From contig NC_041712.1 of NCBI RefSeq assembly GCF_900700375.1, positions 22,834,444 to 22,898,443 of the forward strand: 64,000 bases of DNA, in the 5' to 3' direction. This DNA comes from Denticeps clupeoides (Eukaryota > Chordata > Actinopteri > Clupeiformes > Denticipitidae). The notes under the pieces were generated by a model that worked only from the letters and a program-made list of their open reading frames with translations, was not told where the DNA came from and searched no databases. Shown here one piece after another: positions 1 to 18,858 of the stretch. The translations under genes and the position numbers were made by a program. The first letter of the stretch is position 1, and every line of letters starts with the position of its first letter.

Positions 1-2466
1 CAGCCTCAGAAAATTAAATGTAAACGTGAACGTTAAACATGGTCACATTATAGTAAAATGGCACATTGTAAAATTCATATAGTGGTTTCCTTTTTTCAGT
101 GACTATTTTTCTTACCTCTCCAAACACGCCCAGAGAGGAAGGGGTTAAAATTTTTGGCGAGCTTTGCAAGGTACGTCATGGTGTAAATGTTAACAGGATG
201 TGTAATAAAGTACATGAGCACTGTAGTTACAGGTAAGGTGCATTATTGCATTTAATAGGCCAAGATTGTAATCAGGGATTAACACTGTAGAGGACAAATT
301 TTACATGGGGAATAGGTACAAATGGCTTGACATAACCACTAGAAAGTCCACAACAATGGCAATTTCTGTCATAAATCATTAGAATAAAATAAAATTCTAG
401 ACACTGAAGTTATAAAGGCATAGAAGGATTTTGCCACATGAAATGCTTCTGCTGAAGTGATGAAATCCTTTAATCATGGGGCTCAATGTCGTGAATCAAT
501 CAAGTCCAATGCCCTTAAACATGTCTGACGCTTGAGAGTAAAAAAAAAAAAAAAAAAAACCCTGGTTATACATGATCCCCAGTAGTAAACAGCAGACCAG
601 CTAGAAGCACAGTGACGTTTTAAGAACCTTTCATATACAAATGGCCAGTGACACTAAACAAACCCGAAAGGACAAATGCAGACAAGGGAGAATGATGTGC
701 ATCGCACCCATAATTCCACGGAACACATTCTCCTTTTTGGCCGTCGCAACGCTTTCAGAAAACGTAGTGTCTCCAGGGACGAATAGACGGGCTCCCAGGA
801 GCAGTCATTTGTCTCCCCACTCTGAGGCAGCTTCTTATTTAGTCCCTGGTTCATTTGTGCCGCTCCCATTGAAACCCACACAGGGCCAAGTGTAATCTGG
901 AGACAAAGAGGAGTCCGGGGTGGGTTATAAACCACAGTGTTTACCACAGAGCCATAACGAAAAGGTTTATGGCCGTCTGAAATTAAAGACAGCGTCGGCG
1001 TAACTGTATTTTCTTTTTTTTTTTAATAATTGGTTAAAAATACCAGAATACTATAATCTTTTCATCAGGAAGCATCTTAAACGTTTCACCTCTGCAGTTA
1101 TTGCAATATTATGTTCAGTTTCAAACTACTCATCGCTGTAAGGACGACACTACCGTACATCTATTTCATTAGTGTTTTCTGTTAAAATGCTTAGGTTCGG
1201 CAACGCCGCACACAGTGATTCGTGGAGGCCACCGCTCGCTTAGAGCTCCAGTGGAACTTCAAACTACAAGGGCCCGATGTGCAAACATCCAAAAAAACGT
1301 GACACGGAGAGAACAAGTAAAATTTGTAAAAGACATTTTCCCAAAAAAAAAAAAAAAAAAAAGGGCGTGTGACTCAACTTATTAAAGCTGTCATTAAATC
1401 GTTTTTTGGGGATAAGGAATATTGGAGATTTCCTTGAAAAGTTGGAAGTGGACGTGGCCAGACACGGAGTCCGCGGTCACGTGAACGCCTCGCCGGCGTG
1501 CCACCTTCACAGCCAAGGCCGGCCTGCCTTTGACGGCCACATTACGCAATCGCTGCTGTCGACCTCAGCCGCCTGTCACCGGCGCGCGCCAACGGGCACG
1601 GCCTCCACCTGTCCCCGTCTGTCTGAACGTCAGGACGAAACCCCCCCCCGCTGGAGGTGCTGCGCTCGACCCCGGTGGTCACGGCAACGGCGAAAACAAA
1701 ACGATGTCACAACCAGAACAAAAATTTATGCACTATATAATTACATTTCAGGGTTGATTAATAGTTTGCGAGACTACTTTTCCCGGTTTGGCACAACACA
1801 CTAGGCAAAAACAACGAGGAGCCCGACGGAAGGTGAGAGAATACTGCAATAACAAAAATATAATAATAATAATAATAATAATGCTTTTCACTATGGCTGT
1901 GGGTCCATAGAGCGAATGGAAGTCGAGATTTCGCCGCACCGCTGTCAGCACTCCCTCCTGCTCAAGAAGAAGACACCACCCCCTGGCCACGGGGCGAGCA
2001 CAGAAGGGACATTTCAAACGTTATTTGGCATGAAACGAAATTAATAATAATATTATACACATTGTCATGATTTCAACACTTCAGTATTAAAAAAATAATA
2101 ACAAAATAAACTTTGAGTGGACAAATTGTAGTGTTGCTTGGACCCGTAGGGGGTGGGTTATGCAGGATTAAATAGTCACTGTTCAGACACACACACGGTC
2201 GCATACTGTCCGTTTAAACCCATCTCATTAAAAAAAAAAAAAAAAAAATCGAGTCTTTCGAGGAGTCTGAGTGTTCGTGTGTTTCATGTGGGCAACAGAG
2301 ACAGTATTGTAGCGTGGGCCGGCGGCGGTCGTATTTCGAATGTGCGCAGGGACACCCCGACGCCGCATTAGGCGCCTGGCGCGGGGTGCGGCCGAGGCAG
2401 ACGTTCGTGAAGTGCAGCGAGGGGGGAGCGAGTGGCTTTGTGTGCGGCGGCGTACGCGCGTGTCGC
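1..2466 (-). other. crk 3' flank, probable long 3' UTR
   Basis: No coding exon is recognisable here. The stretch lies directly downstream of the crk stop codon on the minus strand. It is AT-rich, with A runs near 541 and 1345 and an ATA/AAT-rich patch near 1858. Vertebrate CRK has a long 3' UTR, so much of this is probably crk 3' UTR; that is inference. Open frames of 70-160 codons in this stretch have no family resemblance and overlap one another in different frames. Confidence 0.45.
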
Positions 2467-8537
<6,071 letters not shown>

Positions 8538-9275
8538 CTATCCATCTTGTCCCACTGTCCACTCTAACAGGTCACCTGATCTGCCCTCAGTCCTGTGCCC
8601 ACTGCTGCATGGACCCTCTCCTTGTTCCTGGATGGTGGGCAGGTTGCCCTGCTTGGGGCAGCGCTTGCGCAGACCCAACAGGAAGGGCTGTGGCAGGGAG
8701 AAGATGTCCACGTTGTTGCCCAGGTCCACCCAGGCAAGGGTGGGGAAGGTGGCCGGGTCCTTGAGGGCATCCGTAAGGTGCCGGAGCACGTGGCAGGTCA
8801 GCCGGTTCCCGTTGAGCGAAAGGCTCTCCAGGTGAGGGAGGGCAGAAAGGGTGTCCAACAGAGCCAGCAGGGCTTCGTCCGTCAGCTCAGTGAAAGCCAG
8901 CTCCACGCTGCTCACCTCGCCGCTGTGCTGGGACAGGTAGGAGGCGAGCTGCACCACGTCCTGCGGGGAGAGGGGGATCCCGGATATGTCCACCGTCCCA
9001 CCAGCAGGAGGTGAAGAGACTACCACTTTCAGACTATGGGTGGAGAGAGTGACTTATTAATTGATTAATTCATCATACTAAAAAAAGTAGGATGAATCAT
9101 CATTATAAAACCACAGTTAAATTCACTCTCTCAAAAACTTTTAGCTTAGTGTTGCTAAGCAACACTAGTCAGTGAGCAATCAGAAGCTTATTGCGTCATG
9201 ATATGACTAGTACAGGGTAAATAATGCCGAAAGACCATAGAAGAGAAGTGTAGAGTCGAGCTAGAACAGGGTAAA

Positions 9276-9334
<59 letters not shown>

Positions 9335-12300
9335 CGTACACCATCCATTCCATTCATGCAGGCACAGAGATCCAGTGATAGCGGGCAGTGAAAGGCTGAA
9401 TAGTCAGCCTGCTGCTCACTACTGACACAGCTAGCAGAGCTCTTCATGGTCTGGAGGCCCTTTGTTCAGAGTAAGGTCTATGGGTTGCGGAGATCCACTG
9501 ACACTGGTGGTGGAGCCACTCAGAAAGACAATGAAGTTCTTTGCTGGTGAGGAAAGTGTTGGTCGTGTAAAAAAAAAGTGTCTGTATGTAAGGCCATATA
9601 CCAAGAAAAGCTTACATGTGTTCTATACTTTTCCTCGCATATGTACATGGAATGCTTTTGCACACAGTACGATTTCCTGCATATGTACATTAAATATTTT
9701 TGCACACACTACTTTACCCTGTATTTAGGGTGGTAGTAGCCTGGGGGAGGGGGGGACTGTCCCTGTAACTACTGCATTTTTCTGCATCTATATGAAACAA
9801 AAATTTCGGCCTGTCTCTCAGACATATCGGCATGGATGTCTGAGCGACACCTCCAACTCAACCTATCCAAAACCGAGATTCTGATCTTTCCAGCCAACAA
9901 TTCCCCTCAGCAAAACCTTTCCATTCAAATTGGCTCGCTACTGTTAACACCCACGGCATCTGCAAAAAGCCTTGGAGTTTGGATAGATGACAAACTGAGT
10001 TTGAACCATCACGTTGCTGCGATCTCCAGATCCTGCAGGTTCAGCTCCTCGTCCAGGCAATGGTCATCTCCAAACTCGACTATTGTTACTCTCTCCTGGC
10101 TGGAGCCTCTGCATTCACCATAAAACCACTCCAGATGATCCAAGATATGGCAGCTCGTCTCATCTTCAATCAGCCAAAATACACCCATGTTACACCTCTC
10201 CTTACCTCCCTCCACTGGCTCCCGGTAGCTGCTCACATTGAGTTCAAATCCTTGATGCCTACAGGGCTGTAAATGGAACTGCGCCCTCCTACATCAACAC
10301 AATACTACCTAGATACACTCCTGCACAGAAGCTACAATACTACCTCCTACATCAACATACTACTACCTAGCTACACTCCTGCACAGAAGCTACAATACTA
10401 CCTCCTACATCAACATACTACTACCTAGCTACACTCCTGCACGCTCTCTCAGATCAGCAAACAGCAGATCAGAAAGGAGACTAAAAATTCCTTCTTCACG
10501 GGGTCTCCGACTCCAATCATGTCTGTTCTCCGTTGTTGTCCCTGGCTGGTGGAACAACCTGCCCTCCTCCACACGACTAGCCGAGACTATCACCACTTTT
10601 AAGAAGCAGGTGAAAACCCTCTTGTTCAAAAAATATTACAGACAAATCTAACACTTACACACGCACATGCGTACACATTGCACAAACAATACAAAAATGT
10701 ATAAATACATTATAATTTTTCTTTGTCTAGCACCTAACAATCTCTGAGCATGCTCTTCACTGACAAGTTACGCCTTATCAGGGCTCTTAGTTTGTAAACG
10801 CAATATTGTATAGAAATCGAACGAGAATTGCTGGTGTCTTCCTCTTGTAAACTTCCTCAAAAGTAAACTTTTGTGCACACACTACTATTTCTTGCACATG
10901 TACATGAAAAGCCTGCAAATAAATTGTCTCACACACATACTTTTTTATTTTTGTTTTGCACACAAACTACTTTCATTTTTTTTACATATAAATTTCCTTT
11001 AATTTCTTTATCATTTTTGATGCCATATGTTCTCGTCTCATTACTGATAAGGTCTGATGTTACAGATCCTGTTAATTCTGCCCTCACGTAACATAACATT
11101 GCTCCAGGGGAACCGCCTTGTAGTTAGTGAATGAACAATGAAAACACACAGCTGATGGAAATGGCTCTTTAAAAATCACAGAAATAGATGCTAAATGCTG
11201 CATCTTTCTCGCTCTCTTTCTCCTTTCACTCATCTGCCCCTCCACTTATTGGCTGTTAACGAGGGGAGGCAACTGTCTTAACAGGGACACTCTGCCTAAT
11301 GAGGCACTCCAGTGAAACAGGCCCGACACAGCGGATCTAAATGAGATTAGCTCTTTATGAGGGGAAATGGAATCATGATGCAGCTTTGAACTGTTTCATG
11401 TGCTCGTCGTCGTGCATATTCTGCTGCTCAGACACTGGATGATAGACAGAGGTCACCGGGCCCCGTAAATCCCGACTGAGGTGGCTCTCCTGACCTATCA
11501 AAATGCTAAAAGATTGAAATCTTCCTAAAGTAAAGTTGGCCTGTTAATTGTAACTGTAATGACTGTAATTGGGCTGTAATAAAAAGTAATTCAAATTAAT
11601 TCTGTTAATTCCATTAATAAATAAATGATCACAGGTACACATCATATCAACACTTGAGGGTGGGCGTGTCTCTTGTGCAGGGAGCACAAGAGGGGCAACC
11701 AATCACTGTTTCTAGCTTGCAACAAAATACAACAGGCCGACTGGCCGATTGTGCATAAATGGATTGGACACATGCTTGACACCATTATTCCAACGGTGTC
11801 TGAGATGGGCTGAAGATTCTCCTATAAAAACCTGGTGATACCATTCCAACACTGTACATTACACTCCACTGCAGTAACCGTCTGTCTGCCTGTGTGCTGT
11901 ACTCACTGTTGTTGTCTTGTTTTTGCTTCGTGGGATTCTGCTCATAACTGGATTTAGTGATTTAATTTCACTGTGTTGAGTCCTTAATCTAATTAAAGCA
12001 ATTTTTCCTCCTTTAAATGGGTTTCCTCTGGCATGTACGTCTTACACTCAGTAAATGATGGTTAAATAAAAAAAAAGATGATGCACAACATGTTTTTATT
12101 GAGTTGGAGGTCTTTCAAAGTAAAATAAAACCAATTTAAATGGATGTGCGCTCTAAAAAAAAAAAAAATGCTGAAACGTTCATAGTGAAATGGCCTTCCT
12201 GCTAACAATAGCACGGAATGATTGGAATGCTGAGAGGATGCGGAGGGAAGATTCGAGAACGTCCAGAACTTGTGTTTGTCCAAGAAACAAACTTTATGGA

Positions 12301-15300
12301 TAAATATGGACAGACAGCTCTTGAACTGTGGACGAAAAACCAGAGGAAAACCCACAGCAACACAAGGAGAATGTAGGACGGTCAGGACCCTTGTTACAAG
12401 GCCCAAGTTTGTATCAGTGCATTATTATTTTCTGTGTGAAGACATCTTCCCTGATGAAACACATATAAGCCCATGTTGTGTTTTAAGCCCATGTTGTGAA
12501 TGTTATTTCAGATTATATAAATTTAATAAGCGTTGGGACCAGACAGTGTTGGTTTGATGACGTCTTTGTTGGTGAAACGACTGACAACCCTTCACTTCCT
12601 TCTAAGTTCTCCTCTGGGACCTGGATCAATACTGTCACGGACTAATGAGGTGGATTGTGAGTGTGTGTGTGGCGGGGTGGTGCAAGTTCATAATTGAGCT
12701 CGGTGGCCATCGCAGTGCGGCATCGGCATGAGCTCCGACTCAATCAGGCGTGTTCAGCAACACACCACGGGTCGCCATGAGGACTGAAGCCGATTAGATT
12801 CAGTTCGTGCCGGACCGGTGAGACACACCTGACCTGGAGATGGCCTTTGTGATGGCCCGGCTTCCGCCACCGAGAGTGAGGACTCAGGTGATAGGTCAGC
12901 TGACGACACACCTTCTCCGTGGCGCTGAGCACGTCCCCCTCCTGCGGTGGAAGAGAAACGCAGAAGCAGTGAGCTGCACAGGTCCCAGAATCGAGTGGTT
13001 TTATCTTCATGTCTCGTCAGCCGGAGGGGCCAACAAAAAAAAAATCATCATGTCCATCAGAGGCCAGCAGAACCATGGGAGGTCACAGACAAAGCAAATG
13101 TTTTATTGATCACACACACTCCTGACCGGTCTCCTGATGCCCCTGACAGGGTGGTAGACTGCGGAAAAGATGGAAAAATCGAAACAAAACACAGACACGT
13201 CCAGTAAAAATACACCACAAAGACACTGAAAATGTAAACTGCTACAAGGATGACTGTGAAGAAGTCAAAAGATGGGAATGATATTTACAGAAAGGTTACA
13301 GACTAGAGACCATCTGACATGACAGCGAAATCAGGATAAATGACATAAGCAGATCAGCCGGAACATTAAAACTGTCCGTTAAAATAGATTTATACATTAT
13401 AGCGAACTTAAGAACTAATTGTCATCAGTCATTTGCAAATAACTGGTTAATTGACTGACATTCCTAGAACTAATATGGGGTCCAGTTAGTTTTTCCCAAG
13501 AACGAATCTGCAGCTCACGTTGTTTTAGAGCGTGGACTAATTAGTGTGGACGTTTTGACACACGTAGAGAGCGTGTATGTCACCTCAAGTATGTACTACC
13601 AGGTGCAAACCAGGTACATGTTTACATTTACAACAACAACAACATTTATTTCTTATATAGCCCAAAATCACATACAGTATGTCTCAATGGGCTTTGACAG
13701 GCCCTACAGTTGACACCCCCCACACTTGACCCTTCTGCACACAAGGAAAAACTCCACACAAAAAAAACTCTAGGAGAGAGAAAAAAAAGAAAGGAAGAAA
13801 CCTTGGGAAGGAGTGATACAGAGAGGGACCCCCTTCCAGGGTAGAGTGAGCCTGCAAATGGTGTCAGTGCAGGGTTGGATTTACAAAATTTATCAGACGG
13901 CCTTATCCAGAGCGACTTACAATCAGTAGTTACAGGGACAGTCCCACCCCTGGAGACACTCAGGGTTAAGTGTCTTGCTCAGGGACACGATGGTAGTAAG
14001 TGGGGTTTGAGCCTGGGACTTTGTGGTGTATTGGCTGCCATCACCTTTTACCCCTTGTAATAGGTAGACGATAAAAGACTCGCTGGAAAGTCACATTCTT
14101 ATCAGATTAGTGGCCAAAGGAAGTATGGTGCATGTGTTTTAGTGTGTATGAAGTAGACGATTGTGGGATTTATTTTTTTTCTTTTCTTTTAGAAACAGAG
14201 AAACACAAGAGGCTGTTTCACTGCCCCCTCTGTGTCTCTGATCCCTGCGCTCCTCACATTTGCCACTGACCCCACAGACAGATGCACCAGCCCAGCGAGG
14301 ACAGACTAGTGTGTTTCCACACCGTGTGTGGACAAAAGTCGTGTACGTGTGCATGAACCGGCCTCAGCTGAGGGAAGTATTCCAGCAGGTTCCACACCAG
14401 ATCCTCCCTTATTCCAGAAAAAAGGGCACAAATGCAGCAGCAGCAGCATTTCAGGCTTTAACCCAGGACAGCGGTGTCACACCTCATTTAGCTGTAATAG
14501 GGCAGATATTTGGGCAGAACTGCACTGTGGGCCAATTCATTTCATCATTTTATCAGCAGCCAATGAACACATATGAAGAACACATATTTTTGTCCTTTTA
14601 TGTAAACCCTACATAAGTCCTGGACTCCATGAAACTTGACGGGCAGATGTTTCATGGGCCAAGGTTGAGCCCATTCGGTTTTAGAATGGATCCACCAACT
14701 TTGTTTCACATAGGCTGTTCACGGCATTTCACGTCATCAAAACTCTTCCCGCCACTGAACTAGAATCCTGCAAAGTTCACCATGTTTTGGATAGAAATGG
14801 TGAATATAATAATTGTGGCATATAATAAGTTGTAATATGTTAAGGACGCTCGCAGGTGCAAGACTCACTAGTTCGCCAATCGGAATTACTGAATGATCTG
14901 TAATTGATCTGCATTATGATTTTAAAAAGGGGACACAGGAGGAATGGCTGCGGCATGATCTTTTGCTCAGCATTGCCAGATTTGTGTTTTTTGGGAAACA
15001 TTTTAAGCGCTCAGTCGGTGATATTTTAAGAGTCCAGTTTCTACGTTTGTAGACGCAGCAGTTAAATAGTTCATCGTTTTTTGCCAAAACCGTTTGCACT
15101 GCTTTGCATGGGTGACGTATTGAAGGGGGTTTAAATTGTCCAGAATGAGAAAGCAGGATGTGTCAGTCATGCCTGCAGTCTCCTTCCCTTTTCAAAACTC
15201 ATTATTAAACGTGAGTGCATCGTAATACGTCCATAATAATCGTGAGTAGGAGTCATCTGGGTGGTAGTAGCCTAGTGGGTAACACACTCGCCTATGAACC

Positions 15301-17230
15301 AGAAGACCCGGGTTCAAATCCCACTTACTACCATTGTGTCCCTGAGCAAGACACTTAACCCTAAGTTGCTCCAGGGAGACTGTCCCTGTAAAATACTGAT
15401 TGTAAGTCGCTCTGGATAAGGGCGTCTGATAAATGCTGTAAATGTAAATGTATCTGGGATCCTATAGGAATCAGCCGCCTTGGAACATGCTTTATAATAG
15501 TGTGCACGATTTAAACCAAGAATTGGGGATCATAGAGGAGTCCTAGTACTACACCCCTCTGTTACCTTAACCTGCTTTTATCTTTAATTCATCTCTGGAC
15601 CAGCGGGGCTATACGTGTGTCGTTCAGGGTCACGGTTCTGGAAGCATAAGCTTCACTCTGAGTAAGATGGTGGACGACTCGATGAATACCGGGCCAATAA
15701 CACCCACCACCACCCATTTATTTTCCGCACCACACCTGAGGAGCGTCTCCGCAGTCTTCTGCACGTTGAATAATGAAACCGCTGTGCCAACAAACCCAGA
15801 ACGGCAACAGACGGCTTCCGCGAAAATGAAAACACATTCGTTTCTCTGAAGCTACCACGGCCGGTTAATGACACCCACGGCCGGACGTATTCCTCACCGT
15901 CTTCGGGCAGTGGATGCATCGAGCCAGACCGAGGATGAGGTCGTGCGTGATGGGGTCCACCAGGTTACGGAAGCTGGCGTAGCGGTACAGCACGTCATCC
16001 AGCGATGTGGACTCCATCCCCAGATCCTGTGGACAGATACTTCAGCTGTGTGTGCAGACCGCTTTATCACGACTTAATTTAACCTTCCTGCCAATTAAAT
16101 ATGCGCTCAAATACATTTATATTTCTCCAGTGCGTTTGTTCGGGAGTCCAACATGGCAACACAGGCCTACAGTCCAGATGGAGAACCGGTCGATTGGATA
16201 TTGCGGTGAAATTTCATTCCACAAATCCACTGTGGGACTCACAATCGCACAATAAAGTGGGGTTATTCTTCAAGCGCTGCCAGTGGCCTGAATGGCCCGA
16301 CTGTTCTCTGATGCTCTGAGGGTGAGAGTCCATGACCAGCAGCGTACATTAAGCATGCATACAGTGGTGTGATTGTTGTCCCTTCAGAAAGGGACAGGCT
16401 CTCCTGCTGGACATCTTTAAAAATTCGGTTTCAGAGGATCGAAAAGGTCTTCTGATTCAAGGCTCTGGAAGTGGCAGGGCTTTGATTTGATTTTTTGTGT
16501 GTTAAAAGAGCCTTGAATGGCAGAAGGAGGTCTTGTAAACAGAAATATACAGGAAGACGAGTGCATTAAATATTTATGAGCAGGCCGGGCCGAGCGTGTT
16601 GTTCTCCACAGGTGAGGAACCGGCCCTCCACAGCTCCATCTGGACCATGTCTCGTCGGTGTCACAGAGACGCGGTGAGCTGTCCCAGCACGCTTCTCTCA
16701 GACTCTCAGGGCTCAAAAGTAAGCTTGTGTGAGCCCAAATGTTGGATTGTGCTACTGACCGACAGATCTTTGACCTGAAGGAGAATGCTTCTGGGATTAC
16801 TCAGCGAGGATGGAAGATGGTGGGATGGATCGATGAACGGGATAATTGGTTTTATTGATCCTGGGATGAACTCCTGATCAGTGCACAGACTCAGTATAGC
16901 ATCTATGTGCAATAGTGCGACCAAACTGCACGCAGAAAGTGAGCATCAGCGTATACTGGCGAATCTGAAAACTATCTCCTCCACGTTCCTCACCTGTCTG
17001 AGAACCTTCAGCAGCTCCGACGCGTCGGCCTGCCTCCCCTGCCTGGCCATCAGCAGGACCTCCTGGACCATCTCCACCCGCCGCTGATAGGGCGCAGGAG
17101 TCCCGCAGGAGCCCCGGGGAGCGCCGGCCGGGGCGCGCAGCGGGAGCGCGCACTGCGCCCGTCTCCACGCGCCCTGCCACGGGTTCGATCCCCCGTCGGG
17201 TCCGGCGCCCTTAGTTTGTTTGGTGCCCAT
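8538..17230 (-). CDS. lrrc75a: Leucine-rich repeat-containing protein 75A, four exons
   Basis: Function is unknown; the family is defined by a conserved N-terminal block and a short LRR region. Coding exons are 16994-17230, 15898-16026, 12829-12941 and 8538-9033. Phases fit and give 324 residues (human about 344). The start MGTKQTKGAGPDGG matches human MGTRQTKG. Next come YQRRVEMVQEVLLMARQGR and the strongly conserved DLGMESTSLDDVLYRYASFR, LARCIHCPK and VCRQLTYHLSPHS. The last exon holds the repeats (SVELAFTELTDEALLALLD, LESLSLNGNRLTCHVL, WVDLGNNVDIFSLPQPFLLGLRKR), roughly residues 180-285. The exon 3 donor is GTCAG|GTGTGT rather than the nearer CAG|GTCAGG, because only the former keeps phase into exon 4. 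A long GA/CT tract lies about 270 bases upstream of the start codon. Confidence 0.93.
9275..9332. repeat. (TA)n(TG)n compound microsatellite
   Basis: About 11 TA units run directly into about 18 TG units, in the last intron of lrrc75a. Confidence 0.9.
9638..9721 (+). repeat. Minisatellite, two 42-base units
   Basis: Two tandem 42-base units begin CATATGTACAT and contain TTTTGCACACA(C/G)TAC. A related unit starting CACATGTACATG lies at 10895 on the far side of the LINE, so the array appears to be split by the insertion. Confidence 0.55.
9728..9774 (+). repeat. SINE-B remnant with large internal deletion
   Basis: GGGTGGTAGTAGCCT from the SINE-B head joins directly to GGGGGACTGTCCCTGTAACTACTG from its middle. 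The gene-internal promoter, B-box region and tail are absent. It abuts the LINE that follows. Confidence 0.6.
9795..10867 (+). mobile_element. 5'-truncated L2-type LINE, end of reverse transcriptase plus 3' UTR
   Basis: Read on the plus strand, pieces of the C-terminal half of an L2/CR1-group reverse transcriptase are clear: WMSERHLQLNLSKTEILIF, then KSLGVWIDDKLSLNHHV, then VISKLDYCYSLLAGAS and ITTFKKQVKTLLFKKYY. Fragments fall in different frames and a tandem duplication disrupts the end, so the copy is dead. The 3' part (10640-10860) is shared, inverted, with the fragment at 30352-30622. It lies in the last intron of lrrc75a. Confidence 0.8.
10290..10438 (+). repeat. 58-base tandem duplication inside the LINE
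   Basis: A unit of about 58 bases beginning TACACTCCTGCACAGAAGC is present about 2.5 times. The copies are nearly identical, so the expansion is younger than the LINE's decay. It falls in the part of the LINE encoding the region just after APSYINT. Confidence 0.75.
13640..13865 (+). repeat. Interspersed repeat with AAGGAAGAAACCTTGGGAAGG motif, class unresolved
   Basis: It starts with ACAACATTTATTTCTTATA and contains AAATCACATACAGTATGTCT, AAGGAAAAACTCCACAC and AGAAACCTTGGGAAGG. I remember such strings from 3' ends of fish retroposons. It abuts a SINE-B copy at 13879. Confidence 0.5.
13879..14040 (-). repeat. SINE-B copy in lrrc75a intron 2
   Basis: Minus-oriented. It runs from the tail (TTATCCAGAGCGACTTACA) to the head, which has lost its 5' end. 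Confidence 0.85.
15259..15450 (+). repeat. SINE-B copy, full length, in lrrc75a intron 2
   Basis: An almost complete copy that can serve as the family type. It has a tRNA-like head (GGTGGTAGTAGCCTAGTGGG ... GGGTTCAAATCCC ... TTACTACC), a middle with GAGCAAGACACTTAACCCT, and a tail CGCTCTGGATAAGGGCGTC ending in GTAAATGTAAATG. Confidence 0.9.
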
Positions 17231-17497
17231 GGTCCCACCCCCAAAATCCTCACGACGGGATTAAAGATAATAATAATAATAATAATTCAGGTGATGTTAA
17301 TAAAAAAAAAAGAAAAAGAAGATCCCGCGGGTTAATACCTGCGCGGTTCCATTCCGGAAAGCGCCGCGGACCGCGGGGAGCGGAGAAGTCCACCTTCCCT
17401 CCATCGCGCGTCATCTACCGGGACTCGACACCTGTGGCGGCCGGAACAATCTAATGCGGCGTCTCCATCTCACTGTCGCGCTCCTCAAGTTGAGGAA

Positions 17498-17552
17498 GTA
17501 GAGAGAGGGAGAGAGAGAGAGAGAGGGAGGGAGAGAGACAGAGAGAGAGAGG

Positions 17553-17597
<45 letters not shown>

Positions 17598-17758
17598 CAG
17601 AGAGAGAGAGGGAGGGAGAGATAGAGAGAGAGAGAGAAAGAGAGAGGGAGGAGAGAGACAGATGAGAGAGGAGGGAGGGAGAGAGAGACAGAGAGAGAGA
17701 GGGAGAGAGAGAGAGGGAGGGAGAGAGACAGAGAGAGAGAGAGAGAGGGGGGGGGGGG
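17498..17758. repeat. Homopurine (GA)n tract upstream of lrrc75a
   Basis: About 260 bases of almost pure purine on the plus strand: GA units with GGA and ACA interruptions, ending in a run of ten or more G. Long Ser/Leu-rich or Arg/Glu-rich frames through here are repeat artefacts. Confidence 0.9.
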
Positions 17759-18010
17759 GTGTCTATGACGCTCCAGACGCAAATCAGAAGCGACCCCATC
17801 TGCATCATTTTTTCGTTCGAGCAGACAGGGTTAAACGCACGCGCCAAAAAGTTGCACAATTAAACGATGCAAAAAAAAAAAAAAAAAAAAAAAAATCTAT
17901 ACTTAATTTTTTTATGTTGCTTCCTGCAACACATATGGTGTTTTTTTTTTTTTGTTTTTTTTTAAATAGGTGTCAGTCATAAATTCAGTAAAAAAGATTA
18001 GCCATTTTCC

Positions 18011-18016
18011 TTTATT
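18011..18016 (-). terminator. Candidate poldip2 distal polyadenylation signal
   Basis: AATAAA on the minus strand about 730 bases after the stop codon of the distal poldip2 terminal exon. A plausible end for the canonical transcript; no direct proof. Confidence 0.35.
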
Positions 18017-18743
18017 ACACATTGTGCATCACGGTAATCAATTCATGTCTCAAAGAACAAAGACCCTTCCACATGTGCTGCACAACAGACCCACCGGGAA
18101 ATAACAGTGAACGCTACTGACGGGATTTCCTCGCACTGACCCCTGGTCTGATAACCGGACCTCAACTGCAACATCTGTCCCAGTAAACATGTTCCAAGGT
18201 AAAAACGAGCACGACACATATTTTACATTATTGCAAAAAAAAGTGGCACAAGCTCTTCTGCTGTAACACGCCACGGCAGCACCATTTTCAGGAGAGGCGA
18301 CACTCCAATGACTGATGGCACCTCGTCGGTGTTGAGCTTCAGCCTATCCAAACCCCTGGTGCGTATCCCAGCGTACAAATTCATCATCAACGAGGCTCCC
18401 GAAGAGATGAGAATGAAGGACAGTATGCGGAATTTTAACACAAGGTTGCGGGCAGAGTGGACCGAACCATCCACAAGACACCGACACACTTCTTGAACGT
18501 CCAACCAGTCGTTCTTTACTGCGGTAAACATTCACTCTTCTTCCGGCATAACCGGCACTCAGGAACAGTTCCACCAACGGCGGCCAAAGTGTATTTCCAT
18601 CCAAGACGTTCTCCCCCTGGAAGTGTGAGGATCTGCACTGGGAAAAAGAACGGCCGCGTATGGGCCGGGGAAAAAGAGAAAAAAAAAAAAGGAGCTGGAA
18701 GACGGCTTGCTGCAGACCCACTATGCATCTTGGGAGGGGGCGG

Positions 18744-18858
18744 CTACCAGTTGTAGCCTGCGGGGGGCATTTTGTCATCCTTGTTGCTTTCCAGGGAAAA
18801 GGGAGGGATTCGCACGTCGAAGTGGGACCCATCGGACTTCTCGAAGCGGAACGTCCCC
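18744..18858 (-). CDS. poldip2: poldip2 distal terminal exon (canonical)
   Basis: The acceptor GTGCAG precedes G-GGG-ACG, completing the Trp codon started by ATG-TG at 23383. The exon encodes GTFRFEKSDGSHFDVRIPPF then SLESNKDDKMPPAGYNW and stop. It is closest to the human end (GTFRFERPDGSHFDVRIPPF ... PPSGLHW), so I take it as the ancestral last exon. It forms the last strands of the ApaG domain. Confidence 0.88.

Larger units (their letters stand above)
17231..18743. other. Intergenic: lrrc75a promoter side and poldip2 3' flank
   Basis: 17231-17470 is GC-rich and probably the lrrc75a 5' UTR and promoter. Then comes the GA tract (17498-17758), an A run near 17870, a T run near 17941, and AT-rich sequence. 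About 18011-18743 is the likely 3' UTR of the distal poldip2 terminal exon. No further gene is seen. Confidence 0.6.

Noticed and set aside
12829-12836. CAG|GTCAGG as the lrrc75a exon 3 donor
   Set aside because: It would put exon 4 out of frame. The donor five bases further on, GTCAG|GTGTGT, restores LKVVVSSPP in frame.
15259-15332. SINE heads read as functional tRNA genes
   Set aside because: A-box- and B-box-like parts are present, but each is attached to a SINE body repeated across the window, and the cloverleaf is imperfect.
17411-17859. Long Ser/Leu-rich frames on the minus strand
   Set aside because: They translate the GA/CT simple repeat in several frames at once and have no start context or family.
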